Shown here: piece after piece, positions 17,581 through 25,803 of the stretch
How the letters are laid out: each line of letters opens with the position of its first letter
How positions within the stretch are numbered: the stretch's first letter is position 1
Origin: Lutibacter sp.
GTDB taxonomy: Bacteria; Bacteroidota; Bacteroidia; Flavobacteriales; Flavobacteriaceae
DNA: 64,000 nt
Assembly (NCBI GenBank): GCA_027449025.1
Contig: DAIDMK010000004.1
Coordinates: 1 to 64,000, forward strand
Direction of reading: 5' to 3'
Made by a program: the position numbers and the translations under genes
Notes under the pieces: generated by a model
Database searches by the model: none
The model's input: the letters and a program-made list of their open reading frames with translations, nothing else
Told to the model about the DNA's origin: nothing

Positions 17581-20364
17581 ATGAAAAAATTATCATTATT
17601 ATTTTTCATGCTGATTTTTGGACTTCAAAATCAGCATGCGCAAACTTTTGAATTTAAAGCCAGCGAAATAAACATTCCGTATGAGCGATTTGTATTGCCA
17701 AATGGATTAAAGCTACTAGTATTTGAAGATCATAAAGCGCCGATCGTCGCTGTTAATGTTTGGTATCATGTTGGTTCTAAAAATGAAAAACCAGGTAAAA
17801 GTGGTTTTGCTCATTTGTTTGAACATTTAATGTTTAATGGAAGTGAAAATTTTAAGGATGATTATTTTCAGGCCTTGGAAAGAATAGGAGGTACAGACGT
17901 TAATGGGACAACAAATTCAGACAGAACAAATTATTTCCAAAATGTACCGGTAGCAGCACTTGACCAGGTTTTATTTTTGGAATCTGATCGCATGGGACAT
18001 TTATTAGGCAATATTGACCAAGCATTATTAGACGAACAGCGTGGCGTTGTTCAAAATGAAAAAAGACAAGGTGAAAATAATCCTTATGGAAAGCAATGGG
18101 ATTTACTTACAAAGGCAATGTATCCAAAAGGACATCCCTATTCTTGGACGGTTATTGGTGAAATGGAAGATCTAAATGCAGCTTCATTAGAGGATGTTCA
18201 TGAATGGTTTAAAGCATATTATGGTACTGCAAATGCCGTAATTGCTATTGCTGGAGATGTAAATCCGCAGGAAATTTATGCTAAAGTTTTGAATTATTTT
18301 GGAGACATTCCTTCCGGACCAACAATTGAAAGACAAGAAGTAAATATACCTGTCCATAATGGAGATACTTATCAGGTTTATGAAGACAGGGTTCCGGAAA
18401 CAAGAATTTTATTTGCGTGGAATACTCCGGAATTTGGCAATAAAGAAGATGTGCAATTTGATTTAATTTCAGCTATTTTGACAAGTGGAAAAAACTCTAG
18501 ATTGTATAAAAAACTTGTTTACGAAGATCAAACTGCCAGTGATGCTGTTTCTTTTCAGGCTTCCAGTGAGATTTCCAGTAATTTTATCACTTATGTGAAT
18601 GTAAAACCTAGTGGCAATGCTGAAATTGTGAAAGCGACTTTATTGTCTGAATTAGATAAATTTATTAAAAATGGTCCTACTGAAGCCGAATTAAAAAGAG
18701 TGAAAGCATCTTATTTTGCTGATTTTATAAAAGGCCTAGAGAGAATTGGTGGTTTTGGAGGAACTTCAGATATTTTGGCTTCAAATGAAACATATTTTGG
18801 AGACGCTTCAAATTACAAAAAAACACTTAAATATGTGCAAGACGCCACGATAGAAGATCTAAAAGCCACAGCTCAAAAATGGTTAACAAAAGGAAAACAC
18901 ATTTTAATATGCAATCCATTTCCTGAATATAGTGTCGTAAAATCTTCTGTTGACAGAACAAAAATCCCACCGGTGGGAACACCAAAAAGTGCTAATTTTC
19001 CCGTATTGGAACGTGCAAAACTATCAAACGGTTTAAAAATTATTTTAGCAAAAAGAGAAGGAGTTCCAACAATAGTAATGAATTTAATGGTAAATGCCGG
19101 TTATAAATCGGATCATATTTCAAGTCCGGGTACCGCTTCAATGGCTATGAATTTGTTGGATGAAGGAACAAAGGAATTGAATTCATTGCAAATCAACGAA
19201 AAACTGCAACTGTTGGGCGCCAATTTAAGTTCATATTCAGATCAGGATATTTCCAATGTTTTTATGAATACATTGAAACCTAGTTTCGATGCCAGTCTAG
19301 CGCTTTTTGCCGATGTTATTTTAAATCCGGCCTTTCCTCAAAAGGAATTTGAGAGATTAAAAACAGAACAGATAAATGGCATTAGAAATGAGAAGTCACA
19401 GCCAATAACGATGGCGCTAAGGGTGATGAATAAATATCTTTATGGTGAAGGGCATCCTTATAGCAATCCATATACAGGAACAGGTTATGAAACCACCGTT
19501 GAAAAATTGACCAGAGATGACATTGTCAAGTTTTATGATACTTGGATGAAACCTAACAATGCAACTTTAATTGTTACCGGTGATGTTGATATGAAGGAAC
19601 TAAAATCGAAATTGGAAAAATCATTGGGTAAATGGAAAGAAGGAAATGTGCCTACCATTGTTTTCAACAAACCCGAAGTTAATACAAAAAACACTTTGTA
19701 TTTAATGGATAGGCCAGAATCTCAGCAATCAGTTATAATTGCAGGACATCTTACTGAAAAATATGGCGCTTTTTCAGAAATTGCTCTTGAGCAAATGGTG
19801 AGTATTTTAGGCGGCGATTTTACCTCAAGAATTAATATGAATTTAAGGGAAGATAAGCATTGGGCTTATGGCGCAGCAGGATTTGTAATGGATGCACAAC
19901 AAGAACGTCCGTTTTTATTATATGCACCAGTACAAACCGATAAAACTGCAGAATCTGTTAAAGAACTTCGAAAAGAAATCTCTGAATTTGTGACTACAAA
20001 ACCAGCTACCCAGAAAGAATTGGATAAAGTAAAAACCAATCAAGTGCTGAAATTACCTGGTCAATGGGAAACCAATAGCGCTGTAAATAGTTCGCTTTAT
20101 AATATGGTAAAATATAACTTGCCCGATGATTATTATCAGAAATACGATGCAAATGTTAGAAGTTTGTCTTTAAGCGAATTACAAAGCGTAAGTAAAAAAG
20201 CAGTGAAGCCAAATGCCGTAAATTGGTTTATGGTAGGAGACAAAGAAAAGATTTCTAGCAAGTTAAGTGAATTAGGGTTCGATAATATTATAGAAATTGA
20301 TGCAGATGGAAATCCTCTTAATCAATTAATTACCGTTAAAAAGGAAAAAGACATGAAACAGTAA
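17581..20364 (+). CDS. M16 family zinc metallopeptidase, two-domain
   Basis: This is a secreted insulinase/pitrilysin-type peptidase. A signal peptide (residues 1-21, ending H-A-Q) precedes the first M16 domain with the inverted zinc motif H78-L-F-E-H82 and the distal glutamate region E-Q-R-G-V-V-Q-N-E-K. The second half (from about residue 475) is a second M16 domain without HxxEH (I-V-M-N-L-M-V-N-A-G-Y-K), the usual inactive partner that closes the catalytic chamber. At 927 aa both halves are complete. It probably degrades peptides in the periplasm. It stands alone, ending at a strong terminator. Confidence 0.93.
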   Translation: MKKLSLLFFMLIFGLQNQHAQTFEFKASEINIPYERFVLPNGLKLLVFEDHKAPIVAVNVWYHVGSKNEKPGKSGFAHLFEHLMFNGSENFKDDYFQALERIGGTDVNGTTNSDRTNYFQNVPVAALDQVLFLESDRMGHLLGNIDQALLDEQRGVVQNEKRQGENNPYGKQWDLLTKAMYPKGHPYSWTVIGEMEDLNAASLEDVHEWFKAYYGTANAVIAIAGDVNPQEIYAKVLNYFGDIPSGPTIERQEVNIPVHNGDTYQVYEDRVPETRILFAWNTPEFGNKEDVQFDLISAILTSGKNSRLYKKLVYEDQTASDAVSFQASSEISSNFITYVNVKPSGNAEIVKATLLSELDKFIKNGPTEAELKRVKASYFADFIKGLERIGGFGGTSDILASNETYFGDASNYKKTLKYVQDATIEDLKATAQKWLTKGKHILICNPFPEYSVVKSSVDRTKIPPVGTPKSANFPVLERAKLSNGLKIILAKREGVPTIVMNLMVNAGYKSDHISSPGTASMAMNLLDEGTKELNSLQINEKLQLLGANLSSYSDQDISNVFMNTLKPSFDASLALFADVILNPAFPQKEFERLKTEQINGIRNEKSQPITMALRVMNKYLYGEGHPYSNPYTGTGYETTVEKLTRDDIVKFYDTWMKPNNATLIVTGDVDMKELKSKLEKSLGKWKEGNVPTIVFNKPEVNTKNTLYLMDRPESQQSVIIAGHLTEKYGAFSEIALEQMVSILGGDFTSRINMNLREDKHWAYGAAGFVMDAQQERPFLLYAPVQTDKTAESVKELRKEISEFVTTKPATQKELDKVKTNQVLKLPGQWETNSAVNSSLYNMVKYNLPDDYYQKYDANVRSLSLSELQSVSKKAVKPNAVNWFMVGDKEKISSKLSELGFDNIIEIDADGNPLNQLITVKKEKDMKQ

Positions 20365-20397
20365 ATTGATAAATATACAATCAACTAAATGAGTTGT

Positions 20398-20431
20398 AAA
20401 ATGCCCAACAGGAATTGTTGGGCATTTTTTT
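20398..20431 (+). terminator. strong rho-independent terminator of the M16 peptidase gene
   Basis: A stem of ATGCCCAACA (20401-20410) with TGTTGGGCAT (20416-20425) has a 5-base loop and is followed by a run of T. It lies 35 bases after the stop. Confidence 0.9.
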
Positions 20432-20490
20432 ATTTGTATAATTTAAAAATCACACAAAAAAATTAGCATAAATTACACTTTAATTAGCCG

Positions 20491-20498
20491 TACTTTTG
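20491..20498 (+). promoter_or_regulatory. -7 box four bases from the helicase ATG
   Basis: TACTTTTG matches TAnnTTTG. With the ATG at 20503, transcription would begin at or within a few bases of the start codon, implying a leaderless or nearly leaderless mRNA. Confidence 0.6.
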
Positions 20499-20502
20499 TA
20501 AC

Positions 20503-21822
20503 ATGGCAAATATCATTAAAGAACAACAGCATATTTTGGAGAAATTGAGGATTGAAAAACTCAATGCAATGCAGCAAGATGCAGAAATTGCAATTAATTC
20601 CAACAATAACATCGTTTTATTGTCGCCCACAGGAACCGGAAAAACATTGGCTTTTTTACTGCCAATAATTAAAGAACTGGATGTGGATTGTGTTGACGTA
20701 CAGGCATTAATTATAGTACCTTCTAGAGAATTAGCCATTCAAATTGAGCAAGTTACACGTGAAATGGGAACGGGTTTTAAAGCGAATGCGGTTTATGGCG
20801 GACGCCCATTTTCAAAAGATAAAATTGAGTTGAACCATTTGCCAGCTATTCTAATTGGTACCCCAGGAAGAATTGCTGATCATTTGAGGCGAGGTACTTT
20901 TTCGACAAAAAACATCACCACTCTGGTGCTTGATGAGTTTGATAAATCGCTTGAAGTTGGATTTGAAGAAGAAATGAAAGAAATCATTTTAGCTTTGCCA
21001 AAGGTGAATAAAAGAATATTGACTTCGGCAACACAAGCCCTAAGAATTCCGAAATTTGTTGGTTTAAGCAATCCTATCACTATCAATTACCTTAAAGAAG
21101 AAAGTGAAGAAACACCACTTCTAAAAATAAAAACTGTTGTCTCGCCCACCAAAGATAAACTGGAAACGTTGGTAAAAGTACTTTGCCATATTGGAAATGA
21201 GCCAGCAATTGTTTTCTGTAATTTTAGGGATACCATTGAAATGGTGAGCGATTTTCTGACTGAAAATAAGATTGGGCACGGTTGTTTTTATGGGGGAATG
21301 GAACAAAAGGACCGGGAAAGGACATTGATAAAATTTCGAAATGGAACACATCAGGTTATTGTAGCGACAGATTTGGCTGCCAGAGGACTAGATATTCCCG
21401 AAATAAAATACATAATTCATTATCAATTGCCTTTAAAATTGGATGAATTCACACACAGAAACGGAAGAACGGCTCGTATGAACGCCAAAGGAACTGCGTA
21501 TGTCATTCAGTGGGAAAAAGAAAAGAAATCAGAATTTACACCAGATGATGAAATTGAAATCCTTAAAAATAAACCCAAGCCAAAAACTTCTAATTGGGAA
21601 ACCTTATTTATTTCAGGAGGGAGAAAAGACAAGATTTCTAAAGGCGATATTGCCGGATTGTTCTTAAAACAAGGAAAACTCAGCAACGATGAATTGGGAA
21701 TTATTGAACTGAAACAAGATTGTGCTTTTGTTTCTGTACCTGTATCAAATGCAAATGAACTGATTAAAATGTTGAATAACACCAAATTGAAAAATAAAAA
21801 AGTAAGAATAACTACAATCTAG
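20503..21822 (+). CDS. DbpA-like DEAD-box RNA helicase with DEFD motif II
   Basis: This is an ATP-dependent RNA helicase of 439 aa, probably in ribosome assembly. Walker A is S-P-T-G-T-G-K-T (41-48). Motif II reads D144-E-F-D147 instead of DEAD, and the SAT and R-N-G-R-T-A-R motifs are present. The last 75 residues form a DbpA-type RNA-binding domain (L-F-I-S-G-G-R-K-D-K-I-S-K-G-D-I-A-G), which in DbpA recognises a hairpin of 23S rRNA. The Ala-to-Phe change in motif II seems to be a subgroup trait, but I cannot check that here. The start follows a promoter box almost directly. Confidence 0.9.
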   Translation: MANIIKEQQHILEKLRIEKLNAMQQDAEIAINSNNNIVLLSPTGTGKTLAFLLPIIKELDVDCVDVQALIIVPSRELAIQIEQVTREMGTGFKANAVYGGRPFSKDKIELNHLPAILIGTPGRIADHLRRGTFSTKNITTLVLDEFDKSLEVGFEEEMKEIILALPKVNKRILTSATQALRIPKFVGLSNPITINYLKEESEETPLLKIKTVVSPTKDKLETLVKVLCHIGNEPAIVFCNFRDTIEMVSDFLTENKIGHGCFYGGMEQKDRERTLIKFRNGTHQVIVATDLAARGLDIPEIKYIIHYQLPLKLDEFTHRNGRTARMNAKGTAYVIQWEKEKKSEFTPDDEIEILKNKPKPKTSNWETLFISGGRKDKISKGDIAGLFLKQGKLSNDELGIIELKQDCAFVSVPVSNANELIKMLNNTKLKNKKVRITTI

Positions 21823-21827
21823 TTTAG

Positions 21828-21835
21828 TATATTTG
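21828..21835 (+). promoter_or_regulatory. -7 box of the GNAT gene
   Basis: TATATTTG matches TAnnTTTG. It places the transcript start near 21842, after the first in-frame TTG, so the ATG at 21881 is the likely start. The leader contains TGCAAC-TT-GTTGCA at 21847-21860. Confidence 0.55.
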
Positions 21836-21880
21836 GCAAGTAACATTGCAACTTGTTGCACCTCACCAAAATATGAACAA

Positions 21881-22336
21881 ATGATAAAATTGCTTCGGAC
21901 CGACACTACAAATTTAGATTTTATAGAACTTTTAATAGCTCTTGATGCCGATTTGAAAATAAGAGATGGCGAGGAACATTCATTCTACAATCAATTTAAT
22001 AAGCTCGACAGCATAAAACATGTAATTGTAGCTTATGACGACAATGAAATTTCAATTGGGTGTGGTGCTATTAAGGAGTATAAGGATGATATCGCCGAAG
22101 TAAAAAGAATGTTTGTTTCGCCAAATGGCAGGAGAAAAGGAATTGCATCCAAAATTTTAATTGAATTGGAGCAGTGGGCAAAGGAGTTGTCTTATACAAA
22201 ATGTATTTTAGAAACTGGTGTAAATCAGTCAGAAGCAATTGCGCTTTATCATAAAAATGGCTATCATACTATAACAAATTATGGACAATATGAAAATGCC
22301 CTAAATAGTATATGTTTTGAGAAAACACTCAATTAA
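21881..22336 (+). CDS. GNAT family N-acetyltransferase
   Basis: This protein transfers an acetyl group from acetyl-CoA to an unknown amine. The 151-aa product has the GNAT core: a beta strand with I-S-I-G-C-G-A, then V-K-R-M-F-V and the pyrophosphate-binding loop R-R-K-G-I-A-S-K-I-L. The C-terminal signature E-T-G-V-N-Q-S-E-A-I-A-L-Y-H-K-N-G-Y is also present. I start at ATG 21881 because a promoter box lies at 21828-21835. It sits between two DEAD-box helicase genes on the same strand. Confidence 0.88.
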   Translation: MIKLLRTDTTNLDFIELLIALDADLKIRDGEEHSFYNQFNKLDSIKHVIVAYDDNEISIGCGAIKEYKDDIAEVKRMFVSPNGRRKGIASKILIELEQWAKELSYTKCILETGVNQSEAIALYHKNGYHTITNYGQYENALNSICFEKTLN

Positions 22337-22408
22337 ATTTTGAATTATTTAATTGGGAGTTGAACCAATTTTTGATGAAATAGCTATTTTTTTAGACTAA
22401 AGTCTGAT

Positions 22409-22416
22409 TACCTTTG
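22409..22416 (+). promoter_or_regulatory. -7 box of the second DEAD-box helicase
   Basis: TACCTTTG matches TAnnTTTG and lies 14 bases before the ATG at 22431, giving a very short leader. Confidence 0.55.
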
Positions 22417-22430
22417 CACAAATTAAGTTT

Positions 22431-23768
22431 ATGTCAAAACAATTCTCCGATTTAGGAATTTCCGCACCTTTAATAAAAAGCCTGTCTAATTTAAATATTT
22501 CTGAACCTACAGAGATTCAGAAAAAAACAATTCCAATTTTGCTCACAAAAACCGATGATTTTGTAGGGTTGGCTAAAACAGGAACTGGAAAAACTGCGGC
22601 CTTCGGATTGCCTTTATTGCAGCTGATAGATTTGGAAAAGCAATATATTCAAGCAATCATTTTGGTGCCAACCAGAGAATTGGGACATCAGATTTTTACA
22701 AATATGGAAGCGTTTTCTACCTATTTACCTGAAATTTCTATTGCAGAAGTTTGTGGCGGAATTCCTATAAAACCACAAATTGAGCGCTTGTCGAAAACAA
22801 CACATATTGTAATTGCTACGCCCGGGCGTTTAATTGATTTGATAAAACGCAAGGTGATAGACATCAAACAAGCCAATTATTTTGTGCTTGATGAAGCTGA
22901 TGAAATGGTGACTTCCCTTAAAGAGGGCTTGGATGAAATTGTAGCCGAATTGCCAAAAAAGAAAAGAACCTTTTTATTTTCGGCAACTTTGCCGGGAACT
23001 ATCAAACAGTTGGTGCAGAACTATATGTCTAAGCACGTTGTTATGGTGAGTGCCGACATGGAAACTATAGGAAATCAGGTTATTAACCACGAATATGTGG
23101 TGGTAGAACCTATTGAAAAGTTGGAGGTTCTAATGCATTTTTTATCTTCCAAAGAAGGGGAACGCGGCATTATTTTTTGTAAAACAAAAGCTGCTGTAAA
23201 TAAATTAGCCAAAAACTTGGCGATAAACAAATTTTCATCAGGTGCCTTGCACGGAAGTTTGTCGCAACCCATACGAGACCGAATTATGGGGCAATTTCGT
23301 GAAGGTTTTATCCATATTTTGGTGGCAACAGATTTGGCGGCTAGGGGAATCGACGTCAAAGAAATTTCTTATGTGGTCAATTATCATTTACCTGATGTTG
23401 CCGAATTGTACGTGCATAGAAGCGGAAGAACTGCCAGGGCAGGAGCCAAAGGTTATTCCTTAACAGTTATTCAGCAGGAAGAAATCGGAAAATTGAGAGA
23501 GTTTGAAGTTGAATTGGGGATCGATTTTAAGGAATTTAAAAAACCAGATGCGCAAAGTATTGAAGAAAATAATATGATTTTGTGGGCGAAACAATTATTT
23601 AAGACCAAACCCGACCACGAAATTTCGACTATTTTAAAAGATAAAATTAAAACGGTTTTCCATCATTTAACCAAAGATGAACTAATTGAAAAAATGATGG
23701 CCTATTATGTATTGAAGCATAAAAATGATGGCACTTCCGCTTCAGAAAATGCTTCTAAAAAAAATTAG
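22431..23768 (+). CDS. DEAD-box RNA helicase
   Basis: This is a cytoplasmic ATP-dependent RNA helicase of 445 aa. It has the Q-motif region (F-S-D-L-G-I-S...P-T-E-I-Q), Walker A A-K-T-G-T-G-K-T, motif Ib T-P-G-R, motif II D-E-A-D, SAT, and motif VI H-R-S-G-R-T-A-R. After the two RecA domains comes a short helical tail, with no recognisable RNA-binding module. It resembles general RhlE/CshA-type helicases used in RNA decay or ribosome assembly at low temperature; the exact subfamily is not decided. Confidence 0.92.
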   Translation: MSKQFSDLGISAPLIKSLSNLNISEPTEIQKKTIPILLTKTDDFVGLAKTGTGKTAAFGLPLLQLIDLEKQYIQAIILVPTRELGHQIFTNMEAFSTYLPEISIAEVCGGIPIKPQIERLSKTTHIVIATPGRLIDLIKRKVIDIKQANYFVLDEADEMVTSLKEGLDEIVAELPKKKRTFLFSATLPGTIKQLVQNYMSKHVVMVSADMETIGNQVINHEYVVVEPIEKLEVLMHFLSSKEGERGIIFCKTKAAVNKLAKNLAINKFSSGALHGSLSQPIRDRIMGQFREGFIHILVATDLAARGIDVKEISYVVNYHLPDVAELYVHRSGRTARAGAKGYSLTVIQQEEIGKLREFEVELGIDFKEFKKPDAQSIEENNMILWAKQLFKTKPDHEISTILKDKIKTVFHHLTKDELIEKMMAYYVLKHKNDGTSASENASKKN

Positions 23769-23915
23769 AATTAAGCAATAAGGATAAAAAAATCGAGTAT
23801 AATCTTAAATTAATGATCAGTAGTTTATGAACTAATGAGAGTTAGTGTTTATAAGATCTACTTTTTCTTAATTATTATTGCTGTTTTTATTGAATATTAT
23901 TTGAAAATTAGCCAT

Positions 23916-23950
23916 AAAAAAACTCATATTAATTAGTATGAGTTTTTTTT
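23916..23950. terminator. bidirectional terminator between convergent genes
   Basis: ACTCATA (23922-23928) pairs with TATGAGT (23937-23943). A run of A precedes it and a run of T follows it, so it can serve both the helicase (+) and the small-protein cluster (-). Confidence 0.8.
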
Positions 23951-23977
23951 ATTCTAATGCAGAAATCATTCTTTTCA

Positions 23978-24322
23978 TCATTCTTTTCTTGATATGTCAG
24001 TCATTTCATAAGCATAATCTCTTACTGCGGAAATTTGCCTTTTAGTATTCATGGTTTCAAGAATTGAGATTAAAGCATCTTCATTTTCAGATTGCACATC
24101 CAGAATTACCAATTCTCCTTCAGAATTATATGCAGATGTAATTTTTAAATTTATTTCTGTATTATATAATATCTCTGAGCCAACTATTGTTAAGTCGGAT
24201 ATCAGTTTTTTTTCCTGAGGTTTAATATCTTTTGTTATAGGCTCGTCTATGAAAATATTTGTTGCAAATAAATTCATTGTTCCTATAACTAAAGCTAAAA
24301 CCAATAATTTAAATTTTTTCAT
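23978..24322 (-). CDS. small secreted protein, diverged member of the tandem family
   Basis: This 114-aa product begins with nearly the same signal peptide as its three neighbours (M-K-K-F-K-L-L-V-L-A-L-V-I-G-T-M-N-L-F-A), so it belongs to the family by descent. The mature part keeps the central strand pattern (Y-N-S-E-G-E-L-V-I-L-D-V) and a following helix. It has lost the terminal N-R-x-F-T-L-P-L-K-I motif found in the others. No ACTACAT-N4-ATGTAGT site lies in its 76-base upstream gap, so expression probably depends on read-through from the gene before it. Its function is unknown; it is either specialised or decaying. Confidence 0.75.
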   Translation of the reverse strand: MKKFKLLVLALVIGTMNLFATNIFIDEPITKDIKPQEKKLISDLTIVGSEILYNTEINLKITSAYNSEGELVILDVQSENEDALISILETMNTKRQISAVRDYAYEMTDISRKE

Positions 24323-24398
24323 TTCACTAGGTTTTAATTGATATTATTAAAGAACTTTTTGTAATACAAGCATCTTAATAATAAGTGCTTTTCATGTA

Positions 24399-24728
24399 TT
24401 ACCTTACAATTTTAAGAGGTAAAGTAAACACTCTATTCATTTCACCTGGTATATCTATAGTTCTATGATTCATACACTCATTTACGTAGTTTAAAACATC
24501 TTTGTCTTTAGAGTCTACTTTCAAAATAACTATTTTTCCTTCTGAATCAAATGTAAAAAGAACATTTACGCTTATATCTTCTTCAACAGCGAAATTGGGA
24601 GTTGTAAATAAGCTCGTAATTTGGTTTGCAATTACTTTTGCAGGAATGTCTGGAACTTCATTTGTTGTTGCGAACAAACTCATTGTTCCAATTGCTAAGG
24701 CCAAGGCCAATAAATTAAATTTTTTCAT
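24399..24728 (-). CDS. small secreted TonB-C-like protein (tandem family member 2)
   Basis: This is a 109-aa exported protein of unknown function with a signal peptide (1-20, ending S-L-F-A). The mature part of about 88 residues reads strand, strand, helix, strand: V-N-V-L-F-T-F-D-S-E-G-K-I-V-I-L-K-V, then D-V-L-N-Y-V-N-E-C-M, then G-E-M-N-R-V-F-T-L-P-L-K-I. That order resembles the C-terminal domain of TonB-type proteins but without a membrane anchor or proline linker; this is a pattern resemblance only. It is closely related to the next gene (long identical stretches in both halves). An ACTACAT-N4-ATGTAGT site lies 64 bases upstream. Confidence 0.8.
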   Translation of the reverse strand: MKKFNLLALALAIGTMSLFATTNEVPDIPAKVIANQITSLFTTPNFAVEEDISVNVLFTFDSEGKIVILKVDSKDKDVLNYVNECMNHRTIDIPGEMNRVFTLPLKIVR

Positions 24729-24761
24729 GATATTGTATTTTTTAGTTAGATATTAGTTTTA

Positions 24762-24809
24762 TAAAGTTACGCTATGATTATAGCTTTCGCAACTACATAT
24801 TAATGTAGT
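24762..24809 (-). promoter_or_regulatory. promoter with response-regulator palindrome (gene at 24399)
   Basis: ACTACAT (24792-24798), spacer ATTA, ATGTAGT (24803-24809); the -7 box on the minus strand is TAACTTTA (24762-24769). The palindrome ends 22 bases before the box, so it is centred about 45 bases upstream of the expected transcript start, a classic activator position. Confidence 0.75.
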
Positions 24810-24829
24810 ATTTGTAATATTAAGTTGAT

Positions 24830-25162
24830 TTACTGTTTTATTTTTAAGGGTAAAGTAAATACTCTATTCATTTCACCAGGAGTTTCAATCGTTTTATGAT
24901 TTAAAGTTTTATAAACGTAGTTTAAAACATCTTTGTCTTTAGAGTCCACTTTCAAAATAACTATTTTTCCATCTGAATCAAATGTTAAAAGTATGTTTAC
25001 CTTTAAATCTTCAGTGACATCAAAATCGGGAGCATCAAATAAACTCGAAATTTGAGATCCAATTTGTTTTACAGGAATGTCAGGCAATCCATTTGTTGTT
25101 GTTGCAAACAAACTCATTGTTCCAATTGCTAAGGCCAAAGCCAATAATTTAAATTTTTTCAT
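24830..25162 (-). CDS. small secreted TonB-C-like protein (tandem family member 3)
   Basis: This 110-aa exported protein is the closest relative of the gene at 24399. The signal peptides are nearly identical (M-K-K-F-K-L-L-A-L-A-L-A-I-G-T-M-S-L-F-A), and so are the central K-I-V-I-L-K-V-D-S-K-D-K-D-V-L-N-Y-V and the end N-R-V-F-T-L-P-L-K-I. Differences cluster in the mature N-terminal third (residues 22-55). That would fit a conserved fold with a variable surface, but this is inference. It has no cysteines in the mature part. Its own copy of the palindromic operator and the same TAA-type -7 box lie upstream, so it is an independent transcription unit of the regulon. Confidence 0.8.
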   Translation of the reverse strand: MKKFKLLALALAIGTMSLFATTTNGLPDIPVKQIGSQISSLFDAPDFDVTEDLKVNILLTFDSDGKIVILKVDSKDKDVLNYVYKTLNHKTIETPGEMNRVFTLPLKIKQ

Positions 25163-25194
25163 GATATTATATTTTTAGTTAGATATTAGTTTTA

Positions 25195-25240
25195 TAAAAT
25201 TACACTATGATTATGCTTTCGCAACTACATATTAATGTAG
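25195..25240 (-). promoter_or_regulatory. promoter with response-regulator palindrome (gene at 24830)
   Basis: ACTACAT (25224-25230), spacer ATTA, ATGTAG (25235-25240); the -7 box on the minus strand is TAATTTTA (25195-25202). Spacing between box and palindrome is the same, within one base, as at the neighbouring promoters. Confidence 0.75.
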
Positions 25241-25251
25241 GATTATGATTA

Positions 25252-25602
25252 CTATAAGCTTTCCCGTTTTATTTTTAGAGGCAAAGTGAATGCTCTATTC
25301 AATTCTCCGGGAGTTTGTATCATTTTGTGATCCATAGTTTTATGAATGTAGTTTAAAACATTTTTATCAATTTTACCTTTATCTTTGTCATACACACTTT
25401 GCACTACAATTTCACCTTCTGAATTAAATGTGAAAACAATATTTAAATTATAATCTTTCTCAATATTAAAATTGGGAGTTTTAAATAAGTCCACAACCTG
25501 AGTTCTAATTTCTTTTGCAGGAATATCTGCAGGCTTATTTGCTGCAAATAAACTTAGTGTTCCAATTGCTAAGGCCAAAGCCAATAATTTATATTTTTTC
25601 AT
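25252..25602 (-). CDS. small secreted TonB-C-like protein (tandem family member 4)
   Basis: At 116 aa this is the longest of the four paralogs. The signal peptide matches the family (M-K-K-Y-K-L-L-A-L-A-L-A-I-G-T-L-S-L-F-A). The mature domain has the same order, with F-T-F-N-S-E-G-E-I-V-V, a six-residue basic/acidic insertion (K-D-K-G-K-I-D-K) ahead of the helix, and the end N-R-A-F-T-L-P-L-K-I followed by a short extra tail. It is divergent from the histidine kinase gene; the 201-base gap between them holds the palindrome plus an extra half-site at 25699-25705. Its function is unknown. Confidence 0.8.
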   Translation of the reverse strand: MKKYKLLALALAIGTLSLFAANKPADIPAKEIRTQVVDLFKTPNFNIEKDYNLNIVFTFNSEGEIVVQSVYDKDKGKIDKNVLNYIHKTMDHKMIQTPGELNRAFTLPLKIKRESL

Positions 25603-25637
25603 GATATCTTGTTTTTAGTTGGTTAAAATTTGTTTGA

Positions 25638-25705
25638 TAAAATTAGGTCATGAATTTGGGCAGTGCACCTACATAATAATGTAGTTTTTTGAATATCAAC
25701 TACAT
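25638..25705 (-). promoter_or_regulatory. promoter with response-regulator palindrome in the divergent gap
   Basis: CTACAT (25669-25674), spacer AATA, ATGTAG (25679-25684); the minus-strand -7 box is TAATTTTA (25638-25645), again about 23 bases away. A half-site ACTACAT follows at 25699-25705. The site could serve the small-protein gene on the left and possibly the kinase gene on the right. Confidence 0.7.
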
Positions 25706-25803
25706 ATAGAGAGTATTTTTAATATATTTAATATATTTTGTTTATATTAATAAACTAAATTGCATAAAGGATTGGACACAACAGCGTGAAATAAATAAAA
25801 AAA

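Noticed and set aside
21847-21860. TGCAAC-TT-GTTGCA inverted repeat in the GNAT leader as an operator
   Set aside because: It has a short 6-bp arm, occurs once, and has no neighbouring regulator; it could be chance.
24502-24756. Open frames opposite the small secreted protein genes
   Set aside because: They are antisense shadows whose sequence follows from the conserved signal-peptide codons of the real genes.
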